A DNA stretch of 5,209 nucleotides from an uncultured Collinsella sp. (GTDB lineage Bacteria; Actinomycetota; Coriobacteriia; Coriobacteriales; Coriobacteriaceae), in the NCBI GenBank assembly GCA_902475865.1, contig CABSBK010000098.1:1-5209 (forward strand), written 5' to 3'. The notes beneath the pieces were generated by a model. That model was not told the origin of the DNA. It ran no database searches and worked only from the letters and a program-made list of their open reading frames with translations. The translations under genes and the position numbers were made by a program. Position 1 is the first letter of the stretch. Each line of letters begins with the position of its first letter. This document shows, in pieces, positions 1 through 5,209 of the stretch.

Positions 1-5
1 AGGAG
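1..5 (+). promoter_or_regulatory. Ribosome binding site that decides the start of the first gene
   Basis: AGGAG at the left edge is a strong Shine-Dalgarno sequence. It directly abuts a TTG at 6, which leaves no spacer. It lies 6 nt before the in-frame GTG at 12, a normal spacing. The GTG is therefore the likely initiator. Confidence 0.75.
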
Positions 6-11
6 TTGCCC

Positions 12-668
12 GTGAACGAGACCGTACGTCGCTTTTTGCCGATGGTCGATTTCCTGGAGCAGATACTCGGCAAAAACAGCGAAATCGTGCTGCACGATTT
101 CTCGGATCCCAACCACGCCATCGTCGATATTCGCAACGGTATCGTGAGCGGCCGCAAGATTGGCGGACCCGCCACCGATCTCGTGCTCAAGATTATGCAC
201 GACCCCAAGTATCGCGACCTGCCGTTTATTACGGGCTACGAGGGGCGCGGCGCCGGTGGCAAGACGCTGGAATCCGCAACGTACTTTATCCGCGAGGACG
301 GCAAGATCGTCGGCATGCTGTGCGTCAACACCGATCTTTCTGCCGTGCGCAACATCAACGCCATGGCCCAGCAGCTTATGGCCTGCTTCGACGCAGCGCC
401 GGTCCGCACGGAGCCCTCCCCCATCGAAGTCGAGAGCCTTTCGGAGTCCACACAGGAGCTCATCGACCGCAGTATTTCCGAGCTGCTCGAAAGCCGCGGG
501 CAGGATGTCACCTCACTTGGGCAGGCCGATCGCGTGGACGTTATTCGCCACCTTAACGGCAACGGCGTGTTTATGCTCAAGGGTGCCGTTGCCTGTGCCG
601 CCGCCGCGCTTGGAATCTCTGAGCCCAGCGTCTACCGCTATCTGCAAAAGGTCCGCAAGGAGGGCTAA
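12..668 (+). CDS. YheO/DauR-like transcriptional regulator (PAS-like domain plus C-terminal HTH)
   Basis: Probable DNA-binding regulator of 218 residues, cytoplasmic, with no signal peptide or membrane segment. Residues about 5-115 match the YheO-like PAS domain: an N-terminal FLPMVDFLEQILG helix, then EIVLHDFSD, an 'IRNG..SGR..GGP.TDL' segment, and a strand ending in GMLCVNTDLS. A polar linker with several Glu and Ser residues follows. Residues about 171-218 are the YheO-type HTH, with 'DVIRHLNGNGVFMLKGAV', 'LGISEPSVYRYL' and a basic end (QKVRK). E. coli DauR (YheO) is a D-arginine-responsive regulator of this architecture, but the ligand and targets here cannot be read from sequence. The length is normal for the family. 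The start is GTG at 12, not TTG at 6, because of AGGAG at 1-5. The next gene is 146 bp away and separated by a palindrome, so cotranscription is doubtful. Confidence 0.9.
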   Translation: MNETVRRFLPMVDFLEQILGKNSEIVLHDFSDPNHAIVDIRNGIVSGRKIGGPATDLVLKIMHDPKYRDLPFITGYEGRGAGGKTLESATYFIREDGKIVGMLCVNTDLSAVRNINAMAQQLMACFDAAPVRTEPSPIEVESLSESTQELIDRSISELLESRGQDVTSLGQADRVDVIRHLNGNGVFMLKGAVACAAAALGISEPSVYRYLQKVRKEG

Positions 669-673
669 CCCAC

Positions 674-704
674 TGATCCCTTGGGGACGGAGGAAAACGG
701 ATCA
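674..704. repeat. Small palindrome with GGGGACGG core, palindrome family copy 1
   Basis: Inverted arms TGATCC (674-679) and GGATCA (699-704) enclose a 19-nt loop, CTTGGGGACGGAGGAAAAC. Five T residues follow (705-709), so on the + strand it resembles a weak terminator for the upstream regulator gene, starting 5 bp after its stop codon. The 6-bp stem is short for efficient termination. The loop length, and GGGGAC at loop positions 4-9, match the palindromes at 3984-4024, 4039-4081 and 4412-4451. This suggests a dispersed repeat family rather than a one-off terminator. Confidence 0.6.
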
Positions 705-776
705 TTTTTGCCCGAGAGGCTGCTGAAGACTTTGTCCTGCTTAGGCTGCGGACATCGCCCATCGCGACGGCGCCAC

Positions 777-791
777 TATACTTTTGAGTAT
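777..791 (+). promoter_or_regulatory. Possible -10 element overlapping a 5-bp inverted repeat
   Basis: TATACT at 777-782 is close to the sigma-70 -10 consensus and sits 32 bp before the U32 start codon. No good -35 hexamer occurs 16-18 nt upstream (754-759 reads ATCGCC). The same bases form an inverted repeat, ATACT-TTTG-AGTAT (778-791), which could be an operator over the -10 or could be chance. This is a weak call based on a single hexamer. Confidence 0.3.
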
Positions 792-814
792 CTGAGCATT
801 TTGAAAGGCAGGAT

Positions 815-3310
815 ATGACCGCAACCGCCAGTCGAACCACCAACCGCAGACCCGAGCTCTTGGCCCCCGCCGGAGGCCCGGAGCCCTTTGCCGCCGCGCT
901 CGCTGCCGGCGCCGATGCCATCTACTGTGGCATGGGCAGCTTCAACGCCCGCCGCAAGGCAACAAACTTTACCGATGAGGCCTTTGAGCAGGCCTGCCGC
1001 GCCGCGCACCTGGCCGGCTCGCGCGTCTACGTCACGGTAAACATCGTCATCAAGGAATCCGAGATGAGCGATGCGCTGCAGCTCATCCACCGCTGTTCCA
1101 CGCTGGGCGCCGACGCCTTTATTATCCAGGACTGGGGCCTGTTCTTTGAGGTCAAGCGCACCATGCCCGGTATCGAGACGCATATCTCGACCCAGGCGAA
1201 CATCCACGATGACCGTGGGACTATCTGGTGCTGCGAGCAAGGCGCCGACCGCGTGACCTTGTCGCGTGAGCTCTCCATTGACGAGATCGCCGCCATCCAC
1301 GACGCCGCGCCCGATGTGGACCTGGAGGTCTTTAGCCACGGCGCCATCTGCTTTTGCTACTCGGGCCTGTGCCTGCTGTCGAGCTTTGCCATGGCGGGCC
1401 GCTCGGCCAACCGCGGCATGTGCGCTCAGCCTTGTCGCTTGCCTTACGAGCTGATCGACGAGAACGGCCGCTCGCTCTCCCCTGCCGGTCGCGAGCGCGC
1501 GCTGTGCCCGCGCGACACCAATACTTCGCAGCTCGTTCGCCGTCTGTATGACGCCGGTGCCGCATCGCTCAAGCTCGAGGGCCGCATGAAGGCCCCCGAT
1601 TACGTGTATTCCATCGTCGACGTGTATCGTCATCAGATTGATGACATGCTGGCCGACGTTTCGACCTCTAAGGACGAGGAAGCCGCCCGCCAGCGCCAGC
1701 TCAAGCGCTGCTTTAACCGCGACTTTACGCACGCCTATCAGGACGGCACCTCGGGCGACGAAATGATGAGCTACGAGCGCTCCAACAACCGCGGCCAGAT
1801 CGTGGGCACGGTGCTCGGTAGCCGCCTGGCCAACCGCGATGTGCGCGGGCTCAAGCCCGACGACCGCCGTCGCCGCGCTGCCATCGCCCGCATTGAGCTG
1901 TTTGAGCCCGTGGGAAAGGGCGACCTGCTGGAGCTTCGCCACGACGATGAGTTCGACCAATTCCTGACCGCCATTGCCGCCGAGGATGCCGCCGCCGGTG
2001 ACGTCATCGAGTGCCGCGTGCCCCGCAGCATGCCCGAGGGCTGCCGCGTCCGCGTGATTCGAAGCCAGCGTGCTATCGACGCTGCCGGCGCCGCGCTCAA
2101 GCGCGATGTGCTGCGCCGCCGTGCCGTAGACGTGTCCGTCGTGGCGCGTCTGGGCGAGCCGTTTACCGTTACGCTCACCTGCTGCGACGACCCCGCGCTC
2201 ACCGCCACTGCCACCGGCTTTACCGTCGAGGCCGCCAAGACTCGCGCCGTTGAGGCGCCCGATCTGGTTGAGCATGTAGGCCGCATGGGCTCCTCGCCCT
2301 TTGAGGCCGCGAGCTTTGACGTGGCCCTCGACGAGGGCTGCGGCATGGGCTTCTCCGCCGTGCACAAGGTGCGCGCCACCGCCTGCAAGGCGCTGGAAGA
2401 GGCCATTCTGGCGCCGTATGAGGAGCGCGCCCGCACGCTCGAGCTGCCGGCGATTGTCACCAGTGATTCCCGCCCCATGCCCGAGCATTACCGCGATGAG
2501 CCGCAAATCTGCGCCACCGTCACCTCGCTCGAGGCCGCCGAGGCAGCGCGCGTGGAGGGTGCAACGCGCATCTACATGACCACCGACGCGCTCGATGCGG
2601 CCGAGCTCTCCCCCGCCGATGCGTTTGAGCAGGGCATCGTACCCGTGCTCGATGAGGTCTGCCGCGCCGTTGACCACGCACGCGTCGACTCGTGGGTTGT
2701 TGCCGGCGCCACGGTCGCTATTGGCAACATCTCCGAGCTTGCCCTGGCCGCCCAGGTTGGCGCCACGGCCGAGATTCGCTCTTGCCTGCCCGTGCACAAC
2801 ACGCCCTGCATGGAGGCACTCGCCGAGCGCGGAGCTGGGGCGTTTTGGCTCTCGCCCGAGATCACGCTCGACGAGATTATCTCGCTTGGCACCTCCGCGC
2901 CCGCAGCCCTGGGCATCACCGTTTTCGGCCGCCCGCGCGTTATGACGAGCGAGCACTGCATCCTGCAGGTTGCCAACGGTTGTATCCACGATTGCGCCAA
3001 TTGCCGCCTGCGCGCCCGCAAGCTGTCGCTCAAGAATATCGACGGCAAGATCATGCCCGTGCGCACCGATATCCACGGCCGCTCGCGCCTGTACGATGCC
3101 TACCCCATCGACCTCACGCCGCAGGTTCCGCAGCTGCTCGACGCCGGCGTGCGCCGTCTCATGGTAGACGGAACGCTGCTCGAGACGGATGAGGTGGGCC
3201 GTGCCGTCGCCCGCGTTCGTCGCGCCGTCGAGGCCGCGCAAGCCGGCCGCAAGCCGGCCGCCCGCCTACGCGGTGCCACCTCGGGCTGCATGTTTGTGGG
3301 AATTAGCTAA
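815..3310 (+). CDS. Large peptidase U32 family protein (RlhA/TrhP-like, probable Fe-S RNA hydroxylase)
   Basis: Protein of 831 residues in the long, bacterial double-module U32 class. The N-terminal barrel starts with 'ELLAPAGGPEPFAAALAAGADAIYCG'-type sequence (about 14-40). The U32 signature EVFSHGAICFCYSGLC lies at 171-186, followed by GRSANRGMCAQPC at 195-207. C179, C186 and C203 have the 7/17 spacing I recall for Fe-S ligands in UbiU. Residues about 440-530 resemble the DUF3656 region (GEPFTVTL, MGSSPFEA). The C-terminal module carries MTSEHC with C715, C723, C727 and C730, then 'PVRTD..GRSRLYDAYPIDL', and ends in TSGCMFVGIS, a variant of the family's usual TRGHFYRGV-type end. The family was first named for collagenase activity, but RlhA and TrhP act in hydroxylation of 23S rRNA or tRNA bases, and that is the better guess here. 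The exact substrate is unknown. ATG at 815 is preceded by GAAAGG (803-808) at 6 nt. The downstream pseudouridine synthase follows after 15 bp. Confidence 0.93.
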   Translation: MTATASRTTNRRPELLAPAGGPEPFAAALAAGADAIYCGMGSFNARRKATNFTDEAFEQACRAAHLAGSRVYVTVNIVIKESEMSDALQLIHRCSTLGADAFIIQDWGLFFEVKRTMPGIETHISTQANIHDDRGTIWCCEQGADRVTLSRELSIDEIAAIHDAAPDVDLEVFSHGAICFCYSGLCLLSSFAMAGRSANRGMCAQPCRLPYELIDENGRSLSPAGRERALCPRDTNTSQLVRRLYDAGAASLKLEGRMKAPDYVYSIVDVYRHQIDDMLADVSTSKDEEAARQRQLKRCFNRDFTHAYQDGTSGDEMMSYERSNNRGQIVGTVLGSRLANRDVRGLKPDDRRRRAAIARIELFEPVGKGDLLELRHDDEFDQFLTAIAAEDAAAGDVIECRVPRSMPEGCRVRVIRSQRAIDAAGAALKRDVLRRRAVDVSVVARLGEPFTVTLTCCDDPALTATATGFTVEAAKTRAVEAPDLVEHVGRMGSSPFEAASFDVALDEGCGMGFSAVHKVRATACKALEEAILAPYEERARTLELPAIVTSDSRPMPEHYRDEPQICATVTSLEAAEAARVEGATRIYMTTDALDAAELSPADAFEQGIVPVLDEVCRAVDHARVDSWVVAGATVAIGNISELALAAQVGATAEIRSCLPVHNTPCMEALAERGAGAFWLSPEITLDEIISLGTSAPAALGITVFGRPRVMTSEHCILQVANGCIHDCANCRLRARKLSLKNIDGKIMPVRTDIHGRSRLYDAYPIDLTPQVPQLLDAGVRRLMVDGTLLETDEVGRAVARVRRAVEAAQAGRKPAARLRGATSGCMFVGIS

Positions 3311-3325
3311 CTGAAAGGCTTACAC

Positions 3326-3985
3326 GTGAACGAAGAACCTCAAGTCCTCTACTGCGACGCCTGGCTCATGGCCATCGACAAGCCCGCCGGCATGATCGTC
3401 CACGGCGACGGCACCGGCGAGCGCACGCTTACCGACTACGCCAGCGACCTGCTGTTGGCGATGGGCGACGGCTTTGCCGCAACCGACATGCAGCCGCTCA
3501 ACCGCCTGGACCGTGACACCACCGGCGTGGTGTTGTTTTCGCTCGACAAGCAGACGCAGCCCGCCTTTGACCAGATGGTCATCGACCACGCTTTCGAAAA
3601 GCACTACCTGGCGCTCGCCGAGGGCAAGATCGACTGGAACGAGAAGCTCATCGACAAGCCCATCGCCCGCGACCGCCACGACAGCCGCAAGATGCGCGTC
3701 GGCGCCAGCGGCAAGCCGTCTCAGACGCGCGTGAAGGTGCTCAAGCGTCTTAAGAGCCGTCGTGGCCTGCCCACGCGCTCGTATATCGATGTCGAGCTGC
3801 TCACCGGCCGCAAACACCAGATCCGCGTGCACCTGGCAAGCGAGCGTCATCCCCTGGTAGGCGACGAGCTCTACGGCACGCCGCGTCCCTGCGGCCTGAT
3901 GCTCCATGCCCACAGCGTGTCCTTTACGCATCCCGTTACCGGCGAGCACATCCACATCGAAGCCCCCTGCCCCTGGGAGCCCTAA
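3326..3985 (+). CDS. RluA-family RNA pseudouridine synthase, short form without S4 domain
   Basis: Enzyme of 219 residues expected to convert specific uridines in rRNA or tRNA to pseudouridine in the cytoplasm. The sequence opens directly with the catalytic fold (VLYCDAWLMAIDKPAGMIVH, residues 7-26). The family motif is NRLDRDTTG at 59-67, with D62 the presumed catalytic aspartate. The usual histidine before RLD is asparagine here. Residues 161-170 (GRKHQIRVHL) and the following HPLVGDELYG are the other conserved blocks, and LMLHAHSVSFTHPVTGE near the end is also typical. Many RluA or RluD proteins are about 300 residues with an N-terminal S4 RNA-binding domain. None is present here, as in RluA and other short members. 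The target site cannot be assigned. The start is GTG at 3326, with GAAAGG (3313-3318) 7 nt upstream, and the 15-bp gap after the U32 stop implies one operon. A palindrome begins inside the stop codon. Confidence 0.93.
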   Translation: MNEEPQVLYCDAWLMAIDKPAGMIVHGDGTGERTLTDYASDLLLAMGDGFAATDMQPLNRLDRDTTGVVLFSLDKQTQPAFDQMVIDHAFEKHYLALAEGKIDWNEKLIDKPIARDRHDSRKMRVGASGKPSQTRVKVLKRLKSRRGLPTRSYIDVELLTGRKHQIRVHLASERHPLVGDELYGTPRPCGLMLHAHSVSFTHPVTGEHIHIEAPCPWEP

Positions 3986-4024
3986 AACCTGCCAAAAAGG
4001 GACAGGTTTATTTTGGTAGGTTTT
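3984..4024. repeat. Palindrome overlapping the stop codon, family copy 2; possible bidirectional terminator
   Basis: Arms AAAACCTGCCAAAA (3984-3997) and TTTTGGTAGGTTTT (4011-4024) pair over 14 bp with one G-T wobble. The loop is AGGGACAGGTTTA. The left arm starts at the second base of the TAA stop of the pseudouridine synthase gene. An A-rich left flank and T-rich right flank around a GC-containing inner stem give an intrinsic-terminator shape in both directions. If only 11 bp of stem are counted, the loop is 19 nt with GGGAC at positions 5-9, aligning with the other palindromes here. Termination is inferred; the inverted repeat itself is plain in the sequence. Confidence 0.7.
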
Positions 4025-4038
4025 ATCTGGGCAAACGT

Positions 4039-4081
4039 CAAAACCACTACAGTGTCGACAGACACCTTTGTGGTGGTTTTG
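4039..4081. repeat. Palindrome with CCAC-rich arms, family copy 3
   Basis: Arms CAAAACCACTAC (4039-4050) and GTGGTGGTTTTG (4070-4081) pair over 12 bp with one G-T wobble around a 19-nt loop, AGTGTCGACAGACACCTTT. The loop contains its own 5-bp stem, GTGTC (4052-4056) with GACAC (4061-4065). Bases 4042-4081 align without gaps with 4412-4451 (34 of 40 identical by my count), so the two are copies of one element in the same orientation, 370 bp apart. Confidence 0.75.
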
Positions 4082-4110
4082 CCGCAGTGGCTCAGTCGCG
4101 GTCCCAAAAC

Positions 4111-4167
4111 GTCTCGATCTGTAACAGCTAGAACCCATTTTCCGGTCTAACTGTTACAGATCGAGAC
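4111..4167. repeat. Array hairpin 1 (17-bp perfect stem)
   Basis: GTCTCGATCTGTAACAG (4111-4127) is perfectly complementary to CTGTTACAGATCGAGAC (4151-4167). After one C-A mismatch, four more pairs form (TAGA 4129-4132 with TCTA 4146-4149), leaving a 13-nt loop. It has no adjoining T tract, so it does not look like a terminator. This is the best-preserved unit of the three. Confidence 0.88.
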
Positions 4168-4191
4168 ATTCGAATCCCCCTCAAGGGAAAA

Positions 4192-4246
4192 TCTTAATCT
4201 GTAACAATAACTCGGCAAAATCCGTCCCAGCTGTTACAGATTGAGA
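4192..4246. repeat. Array hairpin 2
   Basis: TCTTAATCTGTAACA (4192-4206) pairs with TGTTACAGATTGAGA (4232-4246) over 15 bp, with one T-G wobble (4195/4243) and a 25-nt loop. Relative to hairpin 1, the G4116-C4162 pair has become A4196-T4242, a compensatory change. The left arm lies exactly 80 bp after the corresponding bases of hairpin 1. Confidence 0.85.
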
Positions 4247-4272
4247 CAAAGAGACGGCGCGGTTCGGAAGTA

Positions 4273-4327
4273 TCTCAATCTGTAACACCTAGCCCACTTT
4301 TATCGATCCAGTTGTTACAGACTTAGA
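4273..4327. repeat. Array hairpin 3 (degenerate)
   Basis: TCTCAATCTGTAACA (4273-4287) faces TGTTACAGACTTAGA (4313-4327) across a 25-nt loop. Of 15 positions 13 pair; C4276/T4324 and A4278/C4322 do not. The arms lie 81 bp after those of hairpin 2. The loop begins CCTAG, like the GCTAG at the same place in hairpin 1, suggesting the units share an ancestor beyond the arms. Confidence 0.82.
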
Positions 4328-4343
4328 CAAACCGGCAGACAAC

Positions 4344-4381
4344 GAAAGCGGCAACGCCCGTGATGGACGTTGCCGCTTTTC
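4344..4381. terminator. Intrinsic terminator-like hairpin
   Basis: AAAGCGGCAACG (4345-4356) pairs perfectly with CGTTGCCGCTTT (4368-4379) around an 11-nt loop, a 12-bp GC-rich stem. On the + strand it ends in TTTT (4377-4380) then CTATT, giving a usable U tract. It could end transcripts from the U32 and pseudouridine synthase operon that run through the hairpin array. On the - strand the tail is TTTCGTTGT, so it may also stop deoR-type transcripts. Direction and efficiency are inferred. Confidence 0.75.
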
Positions 4382-4411
4382 TATTGAGAAAACTACTCGA
4401 TTTTCGTTACT

Positions 4412-4451
4412 AACCACCACAATGGGGACAGGCACCTTCGTGGTGGTTTTG
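4412..4451. repeat. Palindrome with GGGGACAGG core, family copy 4
   Basis: Arms AACCACCAC (4412-4420) and GTGGTGGTT (4440-4448) form a 9-bp perfect stem around a 19-nt loop, AATGGGGACAGGCACCTTC. It is a near copy of 4042-4081 in the same orientation, including the TTTTG after the right arm. It sits about 20 bp beyond the stop codon of the leftward DeoR-type gene, so it will form a hairpin in that gene's 3' untranslated region. Confidence 0.75.
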
Positions 4452-4472
4452 GCCTTAGCCTGCCCCTGCTTG

Positions 4473-5209
4473 CTAGACCGTGATGACGTTGTCCATTGCC
4501 CGGTACTTGGCGGGGACCTCGCCTGCGGTAATAATCGTTGCGTCGCGGAAGTCCGCGAACTTGACGGGCGCCACCATGCCAAATTTACTGGCGTCCGAGA
4601 TTACGAAGCGCTTGGCCGTATGGCGCATCGAGATGCGCTTAATCTGCGCCTCCTCGATATTGGGTGCCGTGAAGCCCTGCTCGGCGGCAATTCCGTTAGA
4701 ACCCCAAAAGCCACAGTTGAAGTTGTAGCGGTCTAGGGTTGCCAGGGCATCGGGGCCAACGAGTGCCTCGGTCTCGGGCTTGAGCTCGCCGCCCAACACC
4801 ACGGTGCGCATGCCGCGCAAAGCGAGGTGCTGAGCATGGAGCACGGAGTCGGTCACATAGGTGACATCTTCAAGGTGTGGAAGATGCTCGATGAGCTTGA
4901 GCGTCGTCGAACCCGAATCGATGTATACAAAGCTCTCGGGCTCCACAAGCGCCGCCGCACGGGCGCAGATACGCTCCTTGTCGTCGTTATGGAGGTCGCT
5001 GCGCTCATTGAGCGTTAGGTCGCGCGTCACGTGCGCGCGCTCAAGACTCGTCGCTCCGCCGTGGACCTTGGCGATGCGGTGTGCGCGATCGAGTGTCTGC
5101 AGGTCGCGCCGAATGGTGGACGCCGTCACGCCCAATGCCTCAGCAAGCTCTGGCACAGTACCCGAGCCAGCCTGCTGCACCATCGACACGATCGCGTTGA
5201 GCCTATCTT
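4473..5209 (-). CDS. DeoR-family transcriptional repressor, 5' end outside the window
   Basis: Cytoplasmic sugar-metabolism-type repressor read leftward; stop TAG at 4473-4475. An open frame continues to the window edge. Upstream of the GTG at 5187-5189 it still reads DRLNAIV, which fits the N-terminal helix of DeoR proteins ('ERL..I...L'). That GTG is therefore probably internal and the true start lies off the right edge. 244 residues are visible; DeoR proteins are usually about 250-260, so little is missing. The winged HTH is TVPELAEALGVTASTIRRDL (5100-5159), followed by HGGA. The DeoRC effector domain has YIDSGSTT (ending at 4902), VVLGGEL, FWGSNGI, and SDASKFG (4578-4598). Family members usually sense phosphorylated sugars. 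The ligand and target operon here are unknown and may lie beyond the edge. The gene converges on the rightward pseudouridine synthase gene. Confidence 0.92.
   Translation of the reverse strand, partial: DRLNAIVSMVQQAGSGTVPELAEALGVTASTIRRDLQTLDRAHRIAKVHGGATSLERAHVTRDLTLNERSDLHNDDKERICARAAALVEPESFVYIDSGSTTLKLIEHLPHLEDVTYVTDSVLHAQHLALRGMRTVVLGGELKPETEALVGPDALATLDRYNFNCGFWGSNGIAAEQGFTAPNIEEAQIKRISMRHTAKRFVISDASKFGMVAPVKFADFRDATIITAGEVPAKYRAMDNVITV

Larger units (their letters stand above)
3986..4472. other. Gene-free, repeat-rich spacer between convergent genes
   Basis: This spacer of almost 490 bp lies between the pseudouridine synthase stop and the stop of the converging DeoR-type gene. It is visibly less GC-rich than the flanking genes. 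I see no convincing coding frame, tRNA or promoter in it. From left to right it holds two palindromes, a regular array of six alternating inverted 15-bp motifs (three hairpins), a terminator-like hairpin and a third palindrome. Each is listed separately. The unexplained stretches are 4082-4110 and 4382-4411. Confidence 0.8.

Noticed and set aside
6..11. TTG at 6 as start of the first gene
   Set aside because: It directly touches the AGGAG, with no spacer. GTG at 12 has a proper 6-nt spacing and a family-like N-terminus.
776..3241. An 821-codon open frame on the - strand opposite the U32 gene
   Set aside because: Its translation is a Gly/Ala/Arg/His-rich string with no domain. It is the mirror of GC-biased third codon positions in the clearly real U32 gene.
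3320..4138. A 272-codon - strand frame across the pseudouridine synthase gene and into the spacer
   Set aside because: It is antisense to a well-supported RluA gene, has no recognisable domain, and starts inside a palindromic repeat region.
4111..4327. CRISPR array
   Set aside because: The spacing is regular, but repeats alternate in orientation, are only 15-17 bp and diverge between copies. No cas gene is visible.
4289..4582. A 97-codon - strand frame in the spacer
   Set aside because: It runs through a hairpin arm, the terminator and a palindrome, overlaps the DeoR-type gene, and has low-complexity composition.
4422..4736. A 104-codon + strand frame starting in the fourth palindrome
   Set aside because: It begins at an ATG inside the repeat loop with no ribosome binding site and is antisense to the DeoR-type gene.
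5187..5189. GTG as the start of the DeoR-type gene
   Set aside because: In-frame residues DRLNAIV upstream of it match the family's N-terminal helix, so the gene continues off the edge.

Overview
The window is GC-rich chromosomal DNA with GC-biased third codon positions, GTG as well as ATG starts, and GAAAGG/AGGAG Shine-Dalgarno sequences. My best guess is a high-GC gut actinobacterium of the Coriobacteriia (Collinsella-like). It rests on codon use, gene content and a remembered resemblance of the intergenic palindromes to ones in that group. I could not check it, so treat it as an inference.

Layout: (1) 12-668 (+), a complete YheO/DauR-type PAS plus helix-turn-helix regulator. (2) 669-814, a spacer with one small palindrome containing GGGGACGG and a possible -10 element. 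(3) 815-3310 (+), a large peptidase-U32 family protein with two cysteine clusters. (4) 3326-3985 (+), a short RluA-family pseudouridine synthase 15 bp downstream of the U32 gene and probably cotranscribed with it. (5) 3986-4472, a gene-free, less GC-rich stretch packed with inverted repeats. (6) 4473 to beyond the right edge (-), a DeoR-family repressor whose N-terminus lies outside the window.

The U32 and RluA genes look like a two-gene RNA-modification unit. Characterised U32 relatives such as RlhA and TrhP hydroxylate rRNA or tRNA bases, and RluA proteins isomerise uridine in rRNA or tRNA. The two regulators have no visible targets here. The pseudouridine synthase and deoR genes converge on the repeat-rich spacer.

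The most unusual content is that spacer. It holds six copies of a 15-bp motif (TCTCRATCTGTAACA or its complement) at 40/41-bp intervals in strictly alternating orientation, forming three hairpins. It also holds three members of a second palindrome family, with a fourth after the first gene. In that family the arms vary, but the loop can be set at 19 nt with a GGGAC-type core at a fixed offset. A conventional stem-loop terminator lies between the array and the last palindrome.
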